Of a stretch of DNA of 64,000 nt, positions 54,460-64,000 are shown in pieces; the first letter of the stretch is position 1, and every line of letters starts with the position of its first letter. Source of the DNA: Phaeotremella fagi (Eukaryota; Basidiomycota; Tremellomycetes; Tremellales; Phaeotremellaceae); assembly GCA_001599715.1 (NCBI GenBank), contig BCHU01000011.1, positions 1 to 64,000 on the forward strand, read 5' to 3'. Under the pieces are notes generated by a model. That model did no database searches, was not told the origin of the DNA, and saw only the letters and a program-made list of their open reading frames with translations. A program made the translations under genes and the position numbers.

Positions 54460-57400
54460 CTAAAACCCACCAACCCTCTTCTTCCCGATTTTCTTCTTCC
54501 TCTCCACCCGGCCCCCAAAAGCACCTCGTTCAACTTGTGTACTAGTCAGCAGAAAATCATTAAACGTTGTCATAGATTGTGAACCCTCCGGTTGAGGGGG
54601 TGGTGAAGATTGTCCCAGTCTTTTGTTGAAAGTTGAGGAATCTGGTTGAGAGGTTTGGATGATAGGTGTGGGGAATGATATTTGACGTGGATGGGGTTGG
54701 ATTGTGGGGACATTGTTCCGTTGTATAGTCTGACTTTGCTGGGTAGAACGGGGTTTGGGTGATGGTAAAGGTCTGATTATCCTTAATTCATCCCTCCATC
54801 CTTTCCATGTATATTCTCTAGGATCCGACGTAGACCAATCAGCCAATAAATATTTCGCAGCTGAGGTTTGTAGATTTGGTGAACGGGTATCGTTCTCTGA
54901 AAGTTTCGGTTTGAGTATACGAAAGCCGTATTCCGCTGGTACAGTGTCGGTGAGAGTCAGACTTGCTGCTCTTTCAAACATATCTTCTGGAGACGGTATA
55001 TGTGTTCCCTTATTTGAGTCTGAGATCGTATCCTCCGTCGAAAGTATGAACGAAGACAGAACAAGATCTAGAGAGAGACGATCAATATCGGTCGATCGTG
55101 ATTGCTTCGCTGAGAGTGACAAAAAATCTGATTTCGGGATCGGGAATTCAAGTCTGAGATGTTTATTGATTGCTTCAACTGGTGAAGTGTTGTCCGATCC
55201 ACTGGAGTTTCGTTCCCCCGTTTCATTGAAAGGGATCTTGTGAACAACTGAAATGTGTTTCGATATATCGATGGAATCGAAATCTTTGACATCGAAACGA
55301 TCATCCAGAACCAATGAACGAAGAATATGAGATTGTAGTTCCTGCTCCATTGCAGAGATATCACGAGCGAGTTCGGCTCTGAGCTTAGGTCAAGCAGTAT
55401 CTTTAAATGAGACTGGAGAAGACCTACGCTGTCATAAAGTTATCAAATGGAGCTTCAAGTTCACGTAAATGATTCAAAAATGTGTCAGAATTCAAAACGT
55501 CACTGGAGTGTTTCTCATTGATCTCTAATCAAAGGTCAGTTGCACATCTCAAGTGAATGAAATTAGATCAACTTACTTAACCAAACATCTCTAAAATTAT
55601 AAGAGTTAAATTTAGTTTTCGCCTTCTCCCTCCAAAGTTCCTGCCCAACTCGACCTAAATCCCCAGAAGCCAATTCCCTAACTTCATCACCCCATTTAAC
55701 CTTGAATTTCTGTAATCGTTCCTTATAAGCGACATTACGATTTGAACGTAGAATCCTACCACCCTCAACGACAAGTGAATCAATTTCCGTATAAGAGTTG
55801 AACAATACTGTTGAAGTCAAAGATAGGTCTTCTAACAGACTTATGAGAAGGGTCGGTGAGTTGGTGGAACCCTTGTGGCCTTTCAATATTAAACTTGAAT
55901 ATGAGATTGGTCTTGATTTCTTGGTGGTGAGGGGTAGAATGTATGGTTGATTTAACGATTTAGGTTCGGTATTGGATACAGTAAAAACCATAACCATAGG
56001 ATGAGATTTAGAAGATAGCAAGACGGATTCTAGATTTATCAGTATTATTCCATACCAACTACCCACCGCCATCGTCCGTCTGAATAACACAAATCTCTAA
56101 ATCACCCCGCTTCCCTCCAAAATCATGTTTCCAATTAAGAACAGGTACCATTGGATCGTCTTCATCGATCCAAATGATTTCTTGGGAGGTGCAAACACAT
56201 AGATAACTTGGTCGACGCTTTAACGAGGTTTTCTCGAGACTTGTGAAAACCCTATAACGACCTTGAAGTTCAAGTAGATGTGTTGGAGGTTCTTGAGGAT
56301 TCTGTCATTTTAGCTTCCTCTTGATTTGAAGACTTACGTCTATATCTAATGAAACAAGTGTTTTCTCAGACATCACAATAGCTGAATCAGGTTTGGTTCC
56401 AAAAGCGATTCTGAAAAATTGATCTTTCATTTCCGTAACAGGATCTCTTATCTTCGACCTAATGGGTGTAAGCTCCAGCAGGCGATCGACACTTACAAAA
56501 CATAATCCTTCATCAAAGTTTTGGAACCAGGATCTCTAAATCTTTCCTCACGCCAAGACCAAACACCACCAGATTCATCGACAATCAACAACCTACACCA
56601 CGAACAAGGATCTAAAGCCATATCGACATGTGTTCTGGCCTCGGTATGAATAGACCTAAGAACGGCTAACTGAGTGATGACGACCGGTGAGACTTGGGTT
56701 GGAGGGATGTAGTTGTGATTGGGTGTTAGACTGAAAAGATGTATTGAGTACTGAAGTCGAACTGCGAAGATCCTGCATCCGACTATGAGAAAGCTTTAGT
56801 AGGCGTATCAATCTGAAAATTAATCTCGACCTACCTTCCAACCTGTCATCCGACATTGAAGGGGATGAGATGATCTGTAAAATCTCCGTAGGGAATCTCC
56901 AACAAGGTTTAGCAAGAGGTAAAAATCTAGTCACACTAGTACCATCAGATTTTGCATTAGATCTGGGAACGAATGGAGATATATCTGTCATCATCAGAAC
57001 CACGTCATCAACAAAGACTTACTGAGGTGATTACCAATCTCTCCCATTGGGAACAATAACAACCACCTAGCCAATCTACCTCTTTCATGATAGATGATAT
57101 CAATTTTAGGTCCATGATAATAATCTTTTAATGGGGTTTGTGATTGAGCGACTTCTTCAGCGATAAGACTGGGTATTATAGAGTGTCTTCCAGAATCTAA
57201 TAAATCTTCTACGTAATCGATCTATCCATAGATTAATCATAGAGAACTGCAAGTTGTGGTCAACAAAAACTTACAGATGAATTGATTAAAGTCTGAATAG
57301 GTAATTTAGGTAGACTCTCAACGACTCTAGTAGGAGGAAAGATGATCTCAGAAAGACCTGTATGAAGTGTAGAGCCTAACAAGATCCAATCAACAAAAGA

Positions 57401-57646
57401 ATCCACTTAATGTAAACAGGTAAACATACCATCATCCCCACCAACCCATTTCCAACGACCAGAATCTAACCGAACCCCACCCAACCTTCCAATATCCAAA
57501 GAAACTCCACCAACCCCTTGCTCATCTTTCCCAAAGTCTTTACTATCAGGTAGAGAATCTTCGTCCTGGAGTAGTCGTCTTCTTGGTCTGGTGTTCCCTT
57601 GTTTTGGTCGGGTTAGGTTGACTAGGTCTATTGAGGGTGGATACAT
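54460..57646 (-). CDS. RNA polymerase I initiation factor, Rrn6/TAF1C-like
   Basis: Subunit of the core factor that loads RNA polymerase I on rDNA promoters. Start at 57646 (MYPPSIDLVNLTRPKQGN). The N-terminal part has a beta-propeller-like layout (GRLARWLLLFP, PCWRFPTEILQII, TPNHNYIPPTQVSPVV, DPCSWCRLLIVDESGGVWSW, FRIAFGTKPDSAIVMSEKTL, CVCTSQEIIWIDEDDP). The later helical part includes DLGRVGQELWREKAKTKF, IDRLSLDLVLSSFILS, AAKYLLADWSTSDPREYTWK and a Ser/Pro/Gln-rich tail ending in the basic KKKIGKKRVGGF, a C-terminal style typical of Rrn6-like proteins. About ten introns, about 930 residues. The family diverges fast, so the call rests on layout and the tail. Confidence 0.65.
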
Positions 57647-58040
57647 TTTGGAGGTTTATTGGGTTTATGGATTTATTGGTGGACGGATCATTTTGGTTTA
57701 GTAGAGATGTATGTTATGTGATATCAAATGAGTGTACGATGAAGATGATTGTATATTAAAAAGTAGATGAAGAAATTGCTGATATCAAGAATTGAAATTT
57801 AACTCGAACCAACATCAACAACAAATTGAATCCGAATCTCACTACTTATCGCTCAGAAAATATTCAGCCATTATTGAGGTTATCAACTTGTGCAGCCATA
57901 CTCATCACAACCCCCCTTCACCTGTATATAATTCATAATCACATAAAGCTAGTAAACGATAAAACTGCAAAACGATAAACTTTTTTTCACTCATTTTTGA
58001 TTGTTTAGCATACTCGCTAATCACATCTTCCTCCATGCGT
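57647..58040. other. Intergenic, no gene seen
   Basis: 394 bp, AT-rich, holding the promoter of the Rrn6-like gene and the 3' region of the p23 gene. Confidence 0.5.
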
Positions 58041-59299
58041 TTATTCGACGGTTTCCTATGAGTCAGAAAGGATAACCTCAGTACAAGTTCAACTATAAAA
58101 ACACCTTACTCACCAAATCAGTCGTCTTTTCACCCTCACCCTCAACTTCTTCAGCTTCATCTCCCTCATCCAAATCTTCGTCATCGAGACCTTCAGGTAG
58201 TTGACCGGAAGCTTTCATTTGTTCCATCATCTTAGCAAAGTCCATACCGCCTTCACCGCCCATTCCTCCCATTCCTGGCATACCTCCCATACCTCCCATA
58301 CCGCCCATACCACCCATCATTGATGCCTAAGTGTTGATTAGTTGATGCCTATAACCGTCGAGGTGAGTTTCACTCACAAAGTCCATTCCACCGGCACCAC
58401 CACCCATACCGCCCATGCCGCCCATACCTGGCATACCACCACCCATACCACCCATACCTCCATCGGCAGCGAATTGAGATTCGTCAATGGCTTCAGCTCC
58501 GTCTTGTTCATCCTCATCGACCCATTTGGAGAAATCGGTTTTAATCCTGTAGTGTGTTAGGGACGTTCAAGGCATTCAATGAAGAATCAAGTGTGGTATG
58601 AAGACATTCAAAGACAGCTCCCCTTCCACTTTCTAATCTAGCTTGATCCACATCCATTCCATCCACGAATCCATGAAAAGATCGATTGAAAGATACTCAC
58701 CACATGTTCTTAACCTTCTCTTTGGTCAATCGAGGCCAGTACTCGATCTTAGCTTCTTTCTTCCTCAAGATCAAGTTGATACATCTAGAAGTAACTTGTT
58801 TCTTGGTTTCCTCAGGGATGACTTCTTCGTAGAGATCGATTTCGAAAGCGTAGTGTTTAACTGGGACACCTTTGGCAGCACTGTGAGGTGGGGTGTTAGT
58901 TGAGATTCAATTCATAGTGAGTGATGGAGGGGTTTGAATTGAGTAGATGGTGATGTCGAGGAATGAACGAGTAACTTGATTACACAGTTTCAAGTACTCT
59001 TTCACACCCCATTCAAGCTTTCCATCACCATTCCCACCATTACAACCCTGGTCCCAGCCAAAACTCACTCTCCAGTATCAGCCTTGAAAGAGATATGCGA
59101 AGCAGTGATATCAAGAGTAGGTTCACCGTTGATATCAGGAGTTTGGATAGTGAGATAGATAATGTTCTAAAGATAAAATTCATCAGTATCGATGGTCGCG
59201 ATCATCATCATCCAACCTCGTGTAACCTACCTTCTCAGGCTCATCAGCTGAAGAACGTTGAGCCCATGGAAGTTCTGGATGTAAGACTGTAGATGCCAT
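58041..59299 (-). CDS. Hsp90 co-chaperone p23 (Sba1/Wos2-like)
   Basis: Cytosolic co-chaperone with a CS domain that binds the ATP-closed Hsp90 dimer. Start at 59299 (MASTVLHPELPWAQRSS). Exons give the p23 core: NIIYLTIQTPDINGEPTLDI, ASHISFKADTG, VKHYAFEIDLYEEVIPEETK, NLILRKKEAKIEYWPRLTKE and the signature W in FSKWVDEDEQDG. The C-terminal tail is a Gly/Met repeat (GGMGGMGGGMPGMGG) split by an intron near 58327-58378 and continuing in the next exon, then MDFAKMMEQMKASGQLPEGL, an acidic run and ETVE at the stop. The GGM repeats and acidic tail are typical of fungal p23. Five or six introns. Confidence 0.92.
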
Positions 59300-59625
59300 T
59301 GTTGTTATTTGGATATATCTGTCTGAGTGATATAGGTATGGTATCTGAAAGAAAAGGAATAAAAAGATGAAGATGAATGTAAAAAGTGAAAGATTGAAAT
59401 GTCTAAGTCTACCTCTAGATCTCTCCTGGTGGGTGCTGACGTCGAAGGCTCTAGAAACTATACTACATCACGTGATTAATCCTTTCATTCAGCAACTTTC
59501 CCACCAATATTACCATTTCCTTTCATCTTATGCATACTTCTTTTCACGTAGATCATACTTAGCCAGTGCCCATAACTCACCTATGCTCAGAGTTGATCCA
59601 ATATATCATCCTCAACGAGAAGGAT
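59300..59625. other. Intergenic, promoter of p23
   Basis: 326 bp; the open frame at 59367-59672 overlaps the next candidate start and has no support. Confidence 0.4.
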
Positions 59626-59820
59626 ATGTCAAAGTTCGACTTTCAGAGCGCAAAAAACGAATGTGGCATTAAATCTGAAGCAAGCGACGAAAGTACAGTT
59701 GATCAGTCTTTAAATTTGACGTACAGTTTGTATCCAGTGATGGGGTTTCCTTTTATTTTAGGGACACCAAATAATAAAATGGATGGTACTTATCTTCACA
59801 AGTGGAGACAGAGGCAATAA
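59626..59820 (+). CDS. Possible small hypothetical protein
   Basis: 64-codon uninterrupted frame from ATG 59626 (MSKFDFQSAKNECGIKSE), ending TYLHKWRQRQ. An in-frame ATG exists at 59566. Composition is plausible but nothing is recognised, and the frame is short enough to be chance. Confidence 0.28.
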   Translation: MSKFDFQSAKNECGIKSEASDESTVDQSLNLTYSLYPVMGFPFILGTPNNKMDGTYLHKWRQRQ

Positions 59821-60145
59821 TCTCCAAAATGGAACCGATGCCGTGTAAATCTCGATTTCACTTGCTTTCCGTTCTTTTTACCGAAGCAGTCATATGTATG
59901 TATATTGCGGCGTGAATGAGTGGCTGCATCCTCCAACGTTCTTATCCTTTATCTATTCCTCATTGCATCAAAGGATATCTTTGAATCTCAGAACATACAG
60001 TACGAAGGCATGATAATTCCAATACGACAGATGAAATGTGCTTTTCCATTTGTCTATTGCTTGTCTTCTTGTTCTTCTTTTCGTTTCCTCCAATCTTTTT
60101 CAACAACCACATTCCCCTTCATTCCATCAATTCAATCAAACCAAA

Positions 60146-60760
60146 ATGTCCTCTGCACCCCCCACATATACAGAGACTGCCGAGTCCCATACTCCAGTCA
60201 CCGAACCAATCCACGAAGAAGAGTATACACCAACCGACACCCGTCGTCCAATTCTCGCCCGAAACTACATGTACGAACAGCTTCAAACTCTTCTCAGTGA
60301 TTTCATCAAAACAGAATGTGAGGGAGATGAGGGGTTAGAAATCAACATGAGTAAAGCTCTCTTCCCACTTATCAAACCTGGTTCTCGAGTTATGGTAGAT
60401 TTGTTTGATACATCGAGTATCAAAGAATGGAAAGGATTGAAGTTTTATAAACCGAGTGGGAGGATAGAAAATTTGAAGTTTTTTATTGAGGTGGAAGATA
60501 GGGATATAGAAGAGGAGGACGATGAGGAGAAAAAGTGTCCTCTTCATCCAGGAGAAAGAAAGATTTTTATGCAATGCCGGACACCCTGGGAAGATTCATG
60601 CTTTTACGGAGAACTCCCACTTGGTACGTTCTGGCGTAAAAGAAATGATACGTTCTTAAGTCGAGATTGGTGTTTGAACAAGGTTCATGGAGGTAGTTAT
60701 GTATATGAAGAAGACCCGACGGTAGATGATGATGAGAGGGCGAAGAGATGTGTGATTTAG
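60146..60760 (+). CDS. Hypothetical protein, single exon
   Basis: 204 residues from ATG 60146 (MSSAPPTYTETAESHTPV); longer upstream ATGs at 60036-60038 lie in pyrimidine-rich leader sequence. Acidic Pro/Thr-rich N-terminus, then LARNYMYEQLQTLLSDFIKT, ALFPLIKPGSRVMVDLFDTS, GLKFYKPSGRIENLKFFIEV, an acidic run and CPLHPGERKIFMQCRTPWED, DWCLNKVHGGSYVY. No signal peptide or membrane segment. It ends KRCVI, with Cys at third-last position, so not a CaaX box. Family not recognised. Confidence 0.6.
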   Translation: MSSAPPTYTETAESHTPVTEPIHEEEYTPTDTRRPILARNYMYEQLQTLLSDFIKTECEGDEGLEINMSKALFPLIKPGSRVMVDLFDTSSIKEWKGLKFYKPSGRIENLKFFIEVEDRDIEEEDDEEKKCPLHPGERKIFMQCRTPWEDSCFYGELPLGTFWRKRNDTFLSRDWCLNKVHGGSYVYEEDPTVDDDERAKRCVI

Positions 60761-61420
60761 TTTGGTGTTTTAGTATGAATTCCTTGCTTGCAAAAGTTTT
60801 CATCCCACCAGGATCGACCACTGATCACAGTTTATGAAACCGTATTTCGCAGGTGTCACATTGAGCCATGTAGACCGAGGAGCGGTTTTCACATAGTATC
60901 AGGACATGACCTTAATCAATTCAAGCAGCTCTTTCCCTGAAGTCTCCACAAAGGTAAGGTAGCATCACGTCTACAAATTGTGTATTGTAGTTTGCCACCA
61001 CTAAACACAATGCCACAACGAGAATAATCTACCGAGTGAGAGTATAAACCTACCGAACACCACTATAACCCAACTTCTCGGTGAGTTTTACCATAATAAA
61101 CGATATCTACGAGTGACTAATGGTCAGTTGATAAGATTACAAGTTGTTATTGACTTTATCAAATGTTATTCTTAACATAAATGTTCATTTTACAATGATA
61201 TTTAATGAGATCAACTTGGTCTACTATAACGCCGCAGTATCCCGATAGCTGGCTGAGCCTGGCGTACGAGTACGTGGACGTGTACGGGCTGTGTTCCCCC
61301 CTTGGGTGCCCTTCTACTTCCCACGCTTATCGTCGCTGTGCCCTTATCAAACCTACACCATAACACTTACTGTCGTCTTTCATCATCACAATATACTTCC
61401 TATCTCTGTATAAACTTACA
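60761..61420. promoter_or_regulatory. Promoter region of inositol-3-phosphate synthase
   Basis: 660 bp with no coding exon recognised. The leader just before the start codon is pyrimidine-rich (CTGTCGTCTTTCATC), as is usual for well-expressed fungal genes. Confidence 0.45.
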
Positions 61421-63313
61421 ATGTCTCCAACAGCAATCGACCCATCTCTCGCCGGTCACGATTCATTCGTTCTCCCTACCCCTCAGGCTGCCGAAAACAC
61501 GGTCCACCCCAGTGCTAGACGTGCACCAGAAGGTGGATTGATCAAGGTCGAAAGTGAAAACACTATCTACACCTCTGAAAGTATCAAAGCGAGATACGTC
61601 GATCGAGGTGCTGAAGTCGTCAAAGACTCTAATGGTGTTCTTAAAGTCAAAAAGACTGAAAAAGTTTATGAGTTCTTCACCAAGACTAACGTTGGGAAAG
61701 TTGGGTGGGTGGCGACGTTGATGTAACATGTTGTACTTGTTCTGACCAAACGACTAGACTCATGTTAGTTGGACTAGGTGGTAATAACGGTACCACAGTC
61801 ACCGCTACCAATCTAGCTAACAAACACAACATTTCATGGAACACCAAATCAGGTATTCAACAACCAAACTATATCGGTTCAGTCGTTCGAGCTTCAACCG
61901 TCCGTCTGGGTATAAATCCTGAAACAGGTAAAGACGTCAACGTCCCGGTATCAAGCATGTTACCTCAAGTTCATCCCAATGATTTCGTCATTGGAGGATG
62001 GGATATTTCAGGAATGACTCTAGATAAAGCAATGGCTAGGGCTAAGGTTTTGGATTATGATCTTCAAAGACAAGTTGGCGTTTATATGAAGGATATCAAA
62101 CCTTTGCCAAGTATTTATTGTGGGTGATTAAACACGATTTTGAACTGAACGTAGACCCCGATTTCATCGCTGCGAATCAAGCTGATCGAGCTGATAACCT
62201 TATTCCCGGTACCAACAAACAAGAACATCTCGACCATATCCGTCAAGACATTCGTCATTTCAAATTAGAAAACGATCTCGACCAAGTCATAGTCCTCTGG
62301 ACAGCCAACACTGAACGATACGCAGAGATAATCCCAGGAGTCAACGACACAGCCGATAATCTCTTGTCATCAATCAAAAACTCGCACGACGAAATTTCAC
62401 CCTCAACAATCTTCGCTGTCGCGTCAATCCTCGAAGGTGTCCCGTATATCAACGGAGCACCACAGAACACCTTCGTACCAGGATGTATCGAGCTTGCAGA
62501 ACGAGATCAAAGTTTTATAGGGGGTGATGATTTCAAATCTGGTCAGACTAAAGTTAAATCTGTCCTAGCGGAATTCTTGGTTAACGCTGGTATCAAACCG
62601 CTTTCCATCAGTTCTTACAATCATTTAGGTAATAACGATGGTAAAAATTTAAGTTCCCAAAAACAATTCAGATCAAAAGAGATTTCAAAATCATCTGTTG
62701 TAAGTGGTAGAGTATCATTTTGGAAGTTTACTAACAAAATGTATAGGTCGATGATATGGTAGCTGCCAACCCGATTCTCTACAAAACAGCAAAAGATCTC
62801 ACGGAAGAATCAACAACCGGTGAAATCTTCAAAAAAGGTGAACACCCAGATCACATTGTCGTCATCAAACACGTTCCAGCAGTTGGAGATTCAAAAAGAG
62901 CCATTGACGAGTATTACTCAGAACTATTGATGGGAGGTCGTAACGTCATGGTAAGTACATCAACAGCTTCAAACGAAAAATCCACAGAACTAAAACAATC
63001 ATAGAACATATTCAACGAATGTGAAGATTCACTCCTAGCAACCCCCCTAATCTTCGATCTAGCAATTCTCTCAGAATTATTAACCCGAATCACCTATAGG
63101 GAGATCCCTGCTCAAGGTGAACCAGGGGAATTCAAGAAACTCTACAGCGTACTGTCACTTCTTTCATACATGTTGAAAGCGCCTCTTGTTAAACCTGGAA
63201 CTGAAGTTGTCAATTCTTTGAATAGACAACGGAACGCCCTTGATACGTTTTTGAAAGCTTGTTTGGGGTTGGAACATTCCAGTGATTTGCTTTTGAGTAC
63301 TAGAGTTTGGTGA
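61421..63313 (+). CDS. INO1: Inositol-3-phosphate synthase
   Basis: Cytosolic NAD-dependent enzyme converting glucose-6-phosphate to 1D-myo-inositol-3-phosphate, first step of inositol and phosphatidylinositol synthesis. Start at 61421 ([16 protein letters not shown]). After the first intron (about 61709-61757) comes the NAD-binding [20 protein letters not shown], then [36 protein letters not shown], the exon after the intron near 62120-62154 with [73 protein letters not shown] and the C-terminal [20 protein letters not shown]. All motifs in normal order, about 550 residues, stop at 63313. The best-conserved gene in the window. Confidence 0.95.
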
Positions 63314-63848
63314 TTGCTTCTTTGTTTGGTTTCGGGGGGATTGTTTATAGAGACTGCTAATACTGGGTGCCTTTAATGTTCTATGGAGTCTGGTTAGATA
63401 GAAGCGAGTCGTTCTTCATTGTTGACAAAAGTCATTCAACTGACATCGAGTATATTTTATTCATGAATGATGAATTTTAGTTCTTCCTTTTTACACTGTG
63501 ATCCTTAGACGATACGTTATATGACGATGAACCTTCGTTGATACTGTACTGTACATTGTGAGCACATTTAGTAGAGCAATTGCCTAAAAGTATTGAAAGA
63601 CATCAATCCTTTCAACAACCGTCATCAACTTGGATAAAACCTGTGCTAAGGAGCGAACGTGCGCACTCATCCCTTTATACAACGTATCATCGACTATATT
63701 GCCACTGAAGAAGGCCATTTCAGTAACTCAAGGGGGTTAAGAGCTCTCACTTTTCGTTGGTTTTTTCTTCTTCCCCCGCATCAGCTTTTTTTTCGCCACC
63801 AGAATTTTTCAATCACTTTTAAGCAATCCGATTTCCAATTCGACCGAG
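63314..63848. promoter_or_regulatory. Intergenic, promoter of the last gene
   Basis: 535 bp with no coding exon recognised; T- and C-rich leader just before the start at 63849. Confidence 0.45.
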
Positions 63849-64000
63849 ATGTCCACAGACAAAGCCAGCTCCAGTGGGTCAACCGAGCAAACCTTCGAAC
63901 AACGATTCGAAAAGTATGCAACTGAGCATATCCCTCAAGCTTTCAACTCGTGGTTAGAACAACAGACCAGTAAAAGGGCAACCTTCGTAGCCAAAGATCT
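63849..64000 (+). CDS. 5' end of an unrecognised gene (partial)
   Basis: Open from ATG 63849 to the window end: MSTDKASSSGSTEQTFEQRF followed by EKYATEHIPQAFNSWLEQQT and KRATFVAKDL. Polar helical N-terminus, no signal peptide. Too short to name; the gene continues beyond the window. Confidence 0.5.
   Translation, partial: MSTDKASSSGSTEQTFEQRFEKYATEHIPQAFNSWLEQQTSKRATFVAKD

Noticed and set aside
60743..60760. Possible CaaX prenylation box (C-terminus KRCVI)
   Set aside because: The Cys is third from the end, not fourth, so the box is incomplete.
60886..60896. TTTTCACATAG resembling the yeast inositol element upstream of INO1
   Set aside because: One mismatch to the core, about 530 bp away, and the Ino2/Ino4 system is not established in basidiomycetes.

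Overview
The window is one end of a fungal chromosome. It opens with a few copies of a C4-7TAA telomeric repeat, and genes are dense and cut by many short introns of roughly 35-60 nt with GT..AG borders and CTAAC/CTGAC-like branch points. Gene content (velvet, ZW10, CTNNBL1, Rrn6-like, p23, INO1, allantoate-type permeases) and the repeat type point to a Tremellales basidiomycete yeast of the Cryptococcus/Kwoniella kind. The species is an inference. No rRNA, tRNA, CRISPR, insertion sequence or obvious retrotransposon was recognised.

Positions 1-36,000 are an accessory, subtelomeric nutrient-uptake region. From the telomere: a drug:H+ antiporter (DHA2) starting only about 70 bp from the repeat; a type-B carboxylesterase; a small Dabb protein; a divergent sugar porter / aldo-keto reductase pair; a transcription factor with two Zn2Cys6 clusters; an esterase-D-like enzyme; a secreted TAP-like hydrolase; an orphan F-box-like gene with possible frame breaks; a divergent pair of ACS-family permeases; a large STAND/NB-ARC protein with a helical N-terminus resembling MLKL/HeLo-like bundles; and a third ACS permease.

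Positions 26,758-35,812 look like one catabolic gene cluster made of two divergent pairs: ACS permease / Zn2Cys6 regulator, then GH79 beta-glucuronidase / GH2 beta-glucuronidase (UidA-like, with both catalytic Glu and the uronate-reading NxK motif). Each divergent promoter holds a near-identical palindrome (GGATGTAG-T-CTACATCC) plus extra half sites, so the regulator probably controls all four genes. I propose a glucuronoside-utilisation module.

Positions 36,000-42,000 hold a gene-poor stretch, an in-frame tandem repeat, and small orphan genes including a tandem paralog pair. From about 43 kb the content becomes conserved housekeeping: ZW10/Dsl1-like tether, CTNNBL1 splicing factor, a GNAT acetyltransferase, a velvet factor, an Rrn6/TAF1C-like Pol I factor, Hsp90 co-chaperone p23, inositol-3-phosphate synthase, and the 5' end of another gene. 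Coding spans below run from start codon to stop codon and include introns, which I placed by reading splice borders.
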